This document shows positions 49,058 to 61,000 of a DNA stretch of 64,000 nt, piece by piece (the first letter of the stretch is position 1; the number at the start of each line of letters is the position of its first letter). Under the pieces are notes generated by a model, which did no database searches, had not been told where the DNA came from, and saw nothing but the letters and a program-made list of their open reading frames with translations. Source of the DNA: Homalodisca vitripennis (taxonomy: Eukaryota > Arthropoda > Insecta > Hemiptera > Cicadellidae); assembly GCF_021130785.1 (NCBI RefSeq), contig NW_025777978.1, positions 60,711 to 124,710 on the forward strand, read 5' to 3'. A program made the translations under genes and the position numbers.

Positions 49058-52000
49058 CTGTAAACAGAAAAATTTGATATTTTAGTCAAAACACTACTAA
49101 ATGTTTTTAACAATTGTCTAGGACCAATTAACAGATATTATAACGGAAATAAACAGGGTGCAATTACAGTAATGTGTTGAGTAGTGGAATCTCTAATAGG
49201 ATCAATTACAGATAACGGAGATGTTCTGATGATACTGGTCACCTCAATATGATTATAATAATAAGTTATATATTAAAGCTGAGTCATAAATTAAATAAAA
49301 CTTGTGTAGACAGATAACGTTAGCCATCACTGACTTTCAAACAAGCCATTTATTTCAAATGCGATGAATGAGCAAACAATATCATCAAATGGAAGGATTC
49401 AATCACTGTTTCTTACAAGAATAAAAAATGATGAAATAATATTGTACCTTATACACTCCTTGTTTGACAGTGGACAAGTATATTGGATAAAAATTTCTGA
49501 AATGTAGAAGCTGCAATAAATTGCCTAACGCCAGTGTTCCAGTTCAACACTCTATCTCAGTTGATAACATCTTCAATAAATTCTTACCAATTATTTTGTT
49601 TGGAAAAAATTAGATGCATTTAAAATTTTACCATTATTTTACAACCTCAAAAAGAAGTAAAACCAGCCTACAATTGAGAATAAAACATTCAGTTTGATGA
49701 AACTGATCATGTAAATCGTGAGCTACATAGTTTCAGTACCAGTGACATCACTGTGGCCAATGCAATGTAGTAACACTTTTCTTGTAGTATCAAAAGCAGA
49801 TGGCAGTGTCTATTTTTGTGTCAATTAACATATAATTCCATGCAGTTAAGAAATTCAATGATGGTGATCACAATTTATATAATTTCCAATGCTTCTCATA
49901 CTCTAACTCAACATATAATCCTTAATTCAAAAGTTTATAAGCAGGATAGCACAATGCAAACATTATCTTGTCACAATCTTAACCCATTAAGGACTTTTGC
50001 CCATTTACGAGGGCTGTTCAGAAAGTAACCTCCGGTCGATTGAAAAAAATACACCAAGTTAAGTAAAAATATTTTAATATATACATCTTACAACTACATC
50101 TTTGCACTATTTTTTTTCGACATAGTCTCCATCACGATTGAGGCACTTATCGTATCTCTTCACAAGCTTTGAAATTCCTTCTGCATAAAAATCACCCGCC
50201 TGTGCCTTGAGCCAGCCTGTGACCGCATCTTTGAGCTCTTCGTCGTCATCAAACCGCTGGGACCCGAGCCATTTCTTCATATGCATGAAGAGGTGATAGT
50301 CGCTTGGCGCCAGATCTGGGCTGTAAGGTGGATGGTTGAAAACGTCCCACTTGAAGGACTTAAGAAGGGCTGTTGTTCTGCAAGCAGAGTGAGGACGGGC
50401 GTTATCGTGCAAAAAAAACGATACCGGAAGTCAGCATACCACGGCGTTTGTTCTGTATAGCCCGTCGTAATGTTTTTAGTGTTTCACAGTACAGTACACG
50501 TCTTGATTAATGGTCGTCCCACGTTCCATGAATTCAACCAACAACACCCCTTTGGCATCCCAAAACACCGTTGCCATCAGTTTTCTGGCAGAAAAATCTT
50601 GCCGGGCTTTTTTTGGTTTGGTAGGCGAATCTGAATGTGCCCACATCTTTGATTGTTCTTTTGTCTCAGGGTTTACGTACTTAATCCAGGTTTCGTCACC
50701 GGGTCACGATTCTGTTTAACAATGGTTCTCCTTCGTCCGCATAACGTGACAGAAAGTCTAATGCAGAGGCCATTCTTTGAGTTTTTGTGGTGGTCGGTAA
50801 GAATTTTGGGCACCCATCGTGCACATAACTTACGGTAACCCAATCTTGCTGTCACTATCTCGTACAAAAGAGTCTTAGAAATCTGTGGAAAATCAGTAGA
50901 CAACTCCGCCATTGTGAAACGTCGATTTTCACGAACTTTTGCATCAACTGTCTGAACGAGTTTCGTCAGTCACCAGGATGGTCTACCACTCCTCTCTTTC
51001 ATCATGAACGTTTTCTCGTCCACTTTTAAATAAACGTACCCATTCACGGGCAACTCCTTCACTCATAACTTGTGGTCCGTACACGGCACAAAGCTCACGA
51101 TGAATAGCTGCTGCAGAGTATCCTTTGGCTGTAAAAAACCGTATAACAGCACGCACTTCACATTTGGCGGTATTTTCTATTGCAGCACACATTTCAAACT
51201 GCCACAAAAACTAAACTAGCGCAGGTACGATGTTCACTCGACTACAGCTTGATGCCGACTGACCTGCTTAGTGCGTGAATGCACAGATGGGCGCGCTACT
51301 CCCTCCACTACCCGCACTGTGACCAACCGGAGGTTACTTTCTGAACAGCCCTCGTAATTCGTCGCTGACTTATGGCTACAAAAGGGTTGCTGAAGAGTTA
51401 CTCCGTTGTACAATAATGACCAATTTTATTTTTTATTTTTGATGAGTTGCGATTCAATTACCAGAAAAATGGTGAAATAAATAATAGTACTTAGTTTCAC
51501 CATTTTACACCGCTAGATATAGTGAGAGCATACTGATTGGCTTATGAAGCATAATGAGTACCAGGAGTTTTGTTAACCAGTGCAGTGATTGAGATGTACA
51601 TTAGTGCACGACTCCTTGCTTTAAAGATTTCCATACCGGAAAACTAGTAAAACCCGGCATTCATAAGTGTGTGTGTGAATAATATACATAATGCATAAGA
51701 CACATTCATATCCAATTCAACAAAAAAAGTAAAAAGGGTTTAGTTATTTGCCAATTTTAAGCTTAAGTTATTGTTTGTTCATTTTCAATATGCCGTTAAC
51801 AGGTTAAAATTCTCACCAATTTTTCTTCACCTTTAAATCCAGTGGTGTCCCAAGACATTTGTGTAGTGTCAAGTCAAACTACTTTGGAAATTCTCTCAAT
51901 TTTTTTTATATGAATTCTCATTACCCAACTGTAATGAGTTTTTGAAATGTTTTGAAAGTGTTTGTGATTATATTAACATGCCAACATTGACAGTTACTGC

Positions 52001-55000
52001 CCCATCAGTGATGTGCAAATTAAACATCTAAACTAATAATGCATCTCCAATTTTACGTTTACATAATAACGGCCACAAGTGAAATCCATCTTTCTTCCAA
52101 CTGAGCTGGAAGTGATATTTTTGTATTATTTTTATTCCAATTTAACGAAGTTGTGTTAATTATAGTAGGCAATACGTTAGTTTACAATAATTTATCTCTT
52201 ATGCCCGTAAATAAATTTATATTTCAACCTGCTCTCATACAAAATTTTGTAATGTTACTTTAAAAAATGTTAGGTTAAATGGTTTTCAAACTGGTACATA
52301 AAATTGATAAAATCTAGTTTCCAAATAATTGACTATACACAAAATATTTTCTGACTTTCATTGAACTATTTGGCACTCACACTGTGGTGGTGATGGTACC
52401 CCGAACCTCCACTTCAGACTGAGGAACGACAGTAGTGAGGTCAAAGCTTATCAGCTGATGACTGGCAGACAGACAGACTCCAGGGTAACTCCCAGAGTGG
52501 CTGCACTTCCACCTCAGTGTCACTCACTGTACTAGCACTCTTAAACATAAATACAATTTATTTTCTACATGGTATGTGACTTAAACTGAACCCATCTCAT
52601 AACGTAACCATTTTCTCAATGTACTTTAATATAAATGACCAATGAAGATAATGCCATCCCAGTCCTCCTTTTTCATACCTAACCTCAATATCAATAATTT
52701 CAGTTCATCAAGACACTACGACCTCAAAATGGTAAAATACATGGGAGCATTCTTTGTCTCACTTAAAAGACACAGGATTGTTTTTGTTTCTGTTATTGCA
52801 TAGTTCTTAGTTCTTTTAGTCAGATCTGGTATAATAGCTAAGTTTAGTAATATTTGCTTTATCTTTTCATTTGCTATTTCTCAAAATGGCAAAACAAGAG
52901 CTTTTCTTGTCATTTCGTTGTCGCAGGTTAAGTGTAAGAAAGGGCCATTTCATTTCTAATTAAATACCTCCATTTTCTTTCTTTAAAAAAATAAATTGTT
53001 TTTACTACAATTTTTATCACACGTTATAAGATAATTTAGAAATAGATATTAAAATTCCAAACTTAAAAATGTTATAATGAATTTTAAATTCAGTATCAAC
53101 CACTGTTGTTAGTTACATAGGTTTTCATTGTCACTGTTAAGTAAGTTCATTTCATTAGCCATAAATTAATGACAATTTAAAATTATACAATCAAAGTAGT
53201 TAATCATGAATTGAGTATGAGGTTTTTAAAAAAGTAGTAACCATTAACAAATTACATACATCATACATTTTTCTGTCCAGTTACCACTAGTGCTGAGGCA
53301 TTTATCACACCAACTTAATATATATCTATAAAATTCTTATTATAAAGAAGCCAGAACCAGCTACATTATTATAAATGAACATAGTGTTTTTCCTACAGAG
53401 CTACAGTTCCTTGCCCAATCTTACAAAGTACTTCTAAAAAATGCTCAAGGCAAAAACAGAACTATTGTATTAACTTCATGTTGACTAAAATAGTTTTTCT
53501 TCTTTTTTTAGAAAACATCTAATTGTTTAATGAAACAATTGATTAATGATATCATTAGAATGTTAAACAATGCCTGTATTTAACCCCTCTAACTGCTGGT
53601 CATTTTTCCTAACATGCTTTGTACATGCTTGGTGTGTTTAACTCTTAGCGATATAATACTATCAGTAAAACTGTTTCGAGATCTGCAATAATCCCTTCTT
53701 CAGGTAAATGGCTAAACTAATGGATGACTACAACCTAGGTTAAATCTCAGTTCTATTTGTTCAGTTTGCCAGTGAGCGCAGACTCATTGTGACCAGTATT
53801 CTGTAGTTTGGTTTTAATAATTATTATTTAGTTTATATTAAGTGCATGTTGTAGAGTTAGTGTGCATGGAGAAAAACACACAACATGGCTGTTGTGGTTT
53901 CAGACTTATGCCTACCACAACACTCTGGTATATTTTGTTCACTCTAGGTTGTAGTCCATGCATTAGATTAGTCATTTACCTCAAGAAGAAATCAGATTGC
54001 AGATCTCAAAACACACTGTTACTGATTAGATTGTATCACATTGAATGATGGCAAATGTCCGTAAGAGTCCTGTTTCCTTCACAATACTTCAACCATCAAA
54101 AACAAACTTCAAATGAAGTATTAAAAAACTATTTAAACCATAAAAACACAAAACTATGAAAGCCTCAATGGGTTAAACTGAATAACTTTCAATATGTCTC
54201 CATAGATTAGGCTAGTTCAATAGTTGCTGTTAAATGATATGATCATAACCTAAATTGAACACAAAGAAGATATATAAGATTGAGAAATAATTCCATCTCA
54301 CTGATGACATAAGATCTGAGCACTGAATAATCTTTAAAACTTAATTCTAGTTTTCTGCTTTATTAACGATTTAAAACAGGCTACGTTAACAAGTCTGAAA
54401 AGTCTTCTAGAAAGATTTTCTCTGCTACCTGGATTAGTTTTGTCAAAGGCACTCATCTTGAAACCACTAATTGTGCCCAGTGGTGCCCTTATCTTGTGTA
54501 GATGATCAAACTGCATCGGTAAACAGTGGAGAGTCGCAGCCACGGGCACACAGGAGGCAGTGGGGACATTGTTTGCCGCAAGAACCACCATCGCAACACA
54601 TCCCCACGGATACAGATTTAGGAAATATGGCTCACCAACCACAAGGTTCACGGAGCTTCTTATCTGTGAACGAAAATATCATCACAAAATAAATTATTGA
54701 TTACAGACTTTAAAAGTTATTAGTTACAGATTTAATACAGTAAATGGAGTTACAAAAAAACTGCAGTAAACCGTATGTAGTATGTACATGAAAAGAACTA
54801 TTGAAAAATTACCTTATCATCCAGTTTTGTAGAATTAAGTATCGTCACTTTTGACTTGAGCTTATTATCCTTAACAAGTCCCTCGATGACCTCACGAGAC
54901 AATGCATTTTCCTCCACATGGTAAATCTGTAACATTGGTTTAATCGTGTATTTTTTAAGTACAGTTTGATTAAATCAAATTTTATTTCTTTTATTTAGTT

Positions 55001-58000
55001 TCTTTTGTATAATATACATTAGTTCTAAAATAATCAATGTTATACTTCTTTTCACAAAAGAGATCTATAAAAGGAAAGTTTTACAATTTTGTACATGGAA
55101 GAATATTTCTTATTTTAAATTTCTACCTTAAAAATACAAAATAATACCAAAAATTATATAAACCACTCTCTGGTTGAACATCATGTTTTCAAATCTAAAA
55201 CACAATGATTTAATAATTGTTAGTGATTTAAAAATGCTTCCTTGTTTGGCATTTCCTTGTTTTATATCCTTTAACAATACTTATTAACTGGATGCTCAGG
55301 ATTGGTGTTTTTCCACAATGCCTTAAGACAACTGTAACAGTGCCAATTTACAAAAAAGGTGACAGGTCTAATGTAAACAACTGCCGCCCGATTGCGCTGG
55401 TTCCTGTAGTAGTAGTATCCAAGGTAATTGAAAGCTTAATTAAACAACAGGTTGAATGTTATTTTGAGTACAATCACTTGCTTTCCTCTGAACAATATGG
55501 ATTTAGACATAGTCTCTCCACTGTCAAAGCGGTTGAAAGCATTGTCTCCTATATCATTGGTGGCTTTGAAGGTAAAGAAGAGATTAGTACCCTTACTGTT
55601 AGATCTTAGTAAAGCTTTTGACGTGGTGCCTCACTCAGAACTTATTGAAAAAATAAACCAACTATGGGCTGGAAGGTGTTGAGTTGTCTCTCTTTACTTC
55701 TTTATTTATCTGAGGTAACCAGTATGTCAGAATAAGTGACCAGAGGTCTGATCTCAAGAGGGTGACAAGGGGGGTACCCCAGGGCTCTGTCCTGGGTCCC
55801 TTTTTGTTCACTGTTTTCATTAACGACCTCCCAAAATTTCTTCCCAACAAGTGTTACCATTATGCAGACGACACTACCTTGATGTGCTCCAATAGACTTT
55901 CTCAACTTAATCTATAGTAATGATCAATTATATGAGAGAGAGATCACATCTCTGGTTTTCTGCAAATGGCCTATATGTTAACGAGGATAAATCAGAGCAT
56001 GTTATATTTAGTCTAGGTGCCAACTCTGAGAATAAGTCTGTGAAGTTACTAGGTCTTTATCTTGATTCTAAGCTCACCTGGAGAACACATACTGATGCCT
56101 TATGTACTCGGTTATCGAGAGTGATCTTTTTGTTAAAAAAACTGACATCCTGTACTAGTCCTAGTTTTGGTTTTAAAGGCTTATTTTGCCCTCTTTCATT
56201 CCCACCTTACAAATGGTACCCTTCTCTGGGGTAGCTCCAGCGGAGCTAGAGAGGTTTTTTCTGTGCCAAAAGAAGGCTGTGCGAAAAATTTTTAATCTTA
56301 GCAATAGTGACTCGTGTAAACCTTATTTTATAGAATATGATATACTTACACTCCCTTGTATTTTTGTATTGCAGAGTTTGATATATGTAAAAGAAAATTT
56401 AGAACAATTTGACTTAAGAAGCTCAATACATACTCATTATACAAGAAACCAAGACTCAATCAACCAAAAACATGCTAGGCTAGCCAAAACCCCATAATAG
56501 TTATCTGTATATAGGCATAAAGCTCTTTAACAAGTTACCATTAGAAGTTAGGGAAAATTTCATGTAATAATTTTAAAATAGCTGTGTCTAAATGGTTGAA
56601 GCAAAATGCATTCTATTCTATCGAAGAAATGTATCTTTTCAATATAAGTAATAGGATTTTTCATGTAGTTCATGCATGTATGCTCAGCATTTAAGGATAT
56701 AACTGTACCATGTAGGCTATGTTAAGGTTTGTGTATGTGTTTTTTATTTGTATATTGTATATTATATATGTTTTAAGGACATATTTTAAACTCTATGACT
56801 TTGTCAATGCATCGTTTGTGTGGGATGGCAATAAAATATTCTTGATTCTTGGCTTTTATAAACCGCTATGTAACAATAGTAAATATACTAAATTAAAAGG
56901 ATCAGTACAAACTTGTTTAGCTCCTAGAGTGCCATTAATCCAAGCAGGGACGTGTCACCCCAGGACAAACACAACTGTCAGGGTGTGATCAGCTGATGCA
57001 GCACGTTTCGGTACTTGTCACGTCTCGATGTGTCATTCAACATACCGACACGCGTGCGAGAACACGTCACATGCAGCATGCAGTCACACAGCGGCCTTTT
57101 TGAGCTCCTAAGTTCATCACACATCATCTTTAACCTTTTGATGAACAAGTTAAAAAATGTAATGATAATATCTTAAACTTATCTAATCTGTTTTTAATAT
57201 CTAAATTAAAATAGAATTTTGTATTTTTGTACATGTAATGCACAAAAAATTTACTTGTAATGCAATTCAGTTATTTCAAGGTAGCAAAATTCACCTCTTA
57301 GTACTGTCTGAAGTCGATGTCAGATTAAACCAAAGAGAAAATTCATCATGGCTAGAAATGAGCGACAGTTGTTGTCCCTGTCTCACGGGTAGAGGGGCGG
57401 CAGGTAGTAGGCAGCTTGCATCCAGTGATCCCGCCAGGGTATGGAGTCAGGCCCAGGGGGGTGAGCTGGGTGGGCCCACCAGGGAGCACAACTGAGGACA
57501 ACTGACCCCTGCAACAGAGAGGACTTCTTTTTTATATGCTGTTAACAAACAAACAAAAAACTGGAGAAGAGAGAAGAAATAGATATGAACGACACTGGTG
57601 CCCATAAAATAACAAAACTAATGTATTTATCAGTACATTTTGAAATTCCAACAATTAATTGATTTACATAAGAATTTTAGAACAAATTTGAAATAGAATA
57701 CTTATTTCCATTTTATTTCTATAATTAGTTATGGCAGCAATACCACATCTATTAGATCTGGAGGTATAGACTACCTCTCAGAAAAATGGGGATTCCAGTG
57801 AAAATTTTGAAACTATGAGATACATTGACTTTTATGTATTTCTGAAGTGTAGGGGAAAGTTTTTCCTCGAAATGTGCTTATTTTTCAGAGAGATGAAACT
57901 GAAATGTCACTCCACCTCAAACTGAGCACAGTGAAAAAGGAGAGAAAATGAAGGAGGAAGACAAAAAAAGATTAAAAAAAACCGTACCTCTGAACGTTTA

Positions 58001-61000
58001 TACTGCACCATAGGACACATCAATCAAACTGTAATTTTATTATTGATTAGATTTAGAGATACTTAGATTAGGTTAAAAAAGGGGATATAAGGGACTCTAA
58101 GTTCCCAATATGTCAACCTAAACTTGATGTGCACCCCAAGTTCCACTAGTAGGGCCTGCCTACCTCTGTACCCTCAATGAGATCCCAGAGCTTTTACACA
58201 ATGCTGATATGGAATATCACCAGGATGTGAACTTCCTAACTTCCTAACCAGGATGGTTCTTCTCCTAACTTCAGGCCTCTCACAATCCAAAATAACGTCT
58301 TTAGTACTCTCCTATATGATTACATAGTCTAAACCTAGGGTTGTCAGTAGTGAGCCAGAAGAAGAACCGTGTTTAGTAATAAGGAAAATGATATGTATAG
58401 GTCTTTGTTTAGCTTCATCAGCCATTTCGTAAACTGGAACGTTGTGCCTATTAGTGTAACTACGTCAGTGTTCAACACTTAAACCACCAACCAATCTTAT
58501 GATTGTAAACTTTTTTTCATTTTAAACTTCACAAGTTCATAATATGGTGATGGATGATTTTTGTATGGATGATAGGTTTATACACTTTAATCATTGTGTG
58601 CTAGTGTAATGTTGACATATATCATTAATTGAATTGCAGTTTACTGTAAATTTCGCACAGTTTTAAAAATAGTGCCATATATCAGTTTACTGCAAAATTT
58701 TCAAAGTTTTAAAAATAGTTCTTGGAACTAGATACCTGGGGATCCATGTCCAGAGACCACCACATGAAGACAACCTCAGCAGATCCAGAAGCAACGGCTG
58801 TGAAATGTGATCGTCGAGGAGTCATCTTCGGGAATAGAGGATCGACCGGAGAAGTCAAAACTGAAAAATACTAAATGCTACTTATTATGAAAGGATTCAA
58901 TAACCATGAGTGTTTTGAACACATCAATTAAATATGATTAATTCTGACAAAGTTCTAGGTGTTTACCAGAACAATAAAAAACCTATACTAAATCCCCAAA
59001 TTTTCTTAGAATTTTGTAAAAGTTTTAAAAACTTGTAAAGATCTGCCCGTCATGTTATATTCATGAAACAAATCCGTCATAATAATTGTAGCAAGCAAAA
59101 ACATAAATACAGTACTGTAAATTGTTTATCAAGCATAAGACACTAAGATTTTGCAAAATTTCCAATAGTGGTTATTTATATTGGCCGACATTTAATTCTT
59201 CTACTATTTTCTAATTACTTTCACAAGTTACAATATTGAGAATATTTATAAAATCACTTTAAATTATTAGTGTAAATATTTTTATGTAAAACTTTTTATA
59301 TGTACCTCACGGAAAATCTGAAAAGTAGATTAAACACCTATGGATAATTGCGAGTTTACTGGTTTACTGTGGTATATACCTTTTGTATGACAGAGAATAT
59401 GAATAATAATACTAATGCTTTATGAAATAAGCTGTTTTTAATTGAACTCACAAAACCCCTTCAATGCAATTCACTCGGTATTGAGTATTTGTTTAAAAAA
59501 TAATGTATTAAAAAAGTACAAACAAATTTTTAATTTAATAATAAATTACATTAAACCATAGTGTATGTAAAATAATATATAAACAAGATAATAATAATAA
59601 TATTCGTTACGTTTATTTGTGAAAGGCAGTCTTACCTGAAGACAGGTTGAGGAGGAGCAATAGTACTGAAAATCAGATAGCTTAAGTTGGCTGAGCTGCA
59701 AGTCGTGAACAGCAGCTGCGCCAGGACACATGGCTACTGCGCCACACAGCTTTAAGGCACCCCAAGGATCTAAACGGTTCCACCCTCTGCATCACAGCAC
59801 TCTCCACAACTTGTGCATACACTGTACCTGAGGTCGGCACCACCAGACAGTCTTTCCTGGAACAAAAAATCTGATTACCTTATAACAATCTGTGTTTTGA
59901 GTTTATACATTATAAATAATGTGGTGGATCAGCAATTGTTAACATGTCGACTGCGGCAGGTGCCCTAATACGCGTGCTGACTTATTAGACTATTTAATTT
60001 CACTCAGTAAAGAGCAGCAGTAAAAGTGTTAACTATGATGAAATGAGGTCTAACTGTATGGCAAGTTAGTAATGTTAGAGCTGTAAAGTAAGAGTCCCTC
60101 AGATTCTTGGTTAAGAAGCCATAACTTCTGCAGTCTAGATCTCTTAGTTTATCTTTCTTTGCAGGCCAGTCCCATGTCCGAGACAACTCTCAGACTCCCT
60201 TCCATCAGAATGATTTTGGTACTTTGGTATTATACCGACCACACCCTATTATTTCTGAAAATAAGAAAATAAAGAGAAACTAGCCTAACCAAACTAAAAC
60301 ACAAAACTCTTTATAAGCGAAAAATTCAAACTCCATTGGGGAACTTGCCCAAGCACCACTCATTGCGCCCGAGCGGGACTGAATAATCTTGCCTGAGTGG
60401 CACTCGTTCTGCTATTTCTAGGCACTAACGATCACGTACTTGTTTGTTTTTTCTGCTAGATCGCATTTTTGTGCCCTCATATCATGCACCCTTATAAGCA
60501 ATTATTCCGTTTTGGTTCATTATGTTTGCACACTGGTACCATAACTAATAGCTTGTTTTATTATTGTTTACATTTTGCCCTATGCTCAATTTTTGTAACT
60601 TCAATTTTCTGCTTACATTCTATGTATAATGTTCTCAATGTTTAGTGTTTAACTGTTTGATAGTTGTTGAATGAGTTTTTAGTTCTTCCACTACCTCATG
60701 GAACAAGGCAATTTGCGTACTTCAGAAGTAGACAGATACTTGGAAAATGGTATTGAGATATCAAAAGATACTCAAAGACTGGCACAAAAGTTAATTATAA
60801 AAAGTAAATGAATGGTCGTAGTATGTAATTTAAATATTTTATTTTAATTATCATTTTAATAACAATTGAATGTAACAAGAGTTTTATCTCATCTTCTCCC
60901 AGACAACCAGTTCAGAAGCTTGTCATAAAACCATAAAAAAGTGAAAATATCAGTGAATTTTGATTGTTTTTTTTATGCTTTATAATTAAAGTAATCCAAT

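Larger units (their letters stand above)
50008..51354 (-). mobile_element. Near-complete mariner transposon (1,347 bp)
   Basis: Perfect 29-bp terminal inverted repeats start CGAGGGCTGTTCAGAAAG at 50,008-50,036 and end as the reverse complement at 51,326-51,354. The element is flanked on both sides by TA (50,006-50,007 and 51,355-51,356), the mariner target duplication. The length is typical of a full-length element. The transposase is on the minus strand. It sits in the PRMT7 intron between exons at 52,381 and 49,057, in the same orientation as the gene. Confidence 0.95.

Noticed and set aside
50510..50838. Plus-strand frames of 61-69 codons
   Set aside because: They are complement shadows of the mariner transposase, whose catalytic motifs read on the minus strand.
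54471..54692. Plus-strand 73-codon frame
   Set aside because: It is antisense to a well-supported PRMT7 exon (54,429-54,663).
60700..60810. Short plus-strand frame beginning [18 protein letters not shown] as a piggyBac-like N-terminus
   Set aside because: Only 37 codons, and no downstream catalytic domain or TTAA-flanked inverted ends could be shown.
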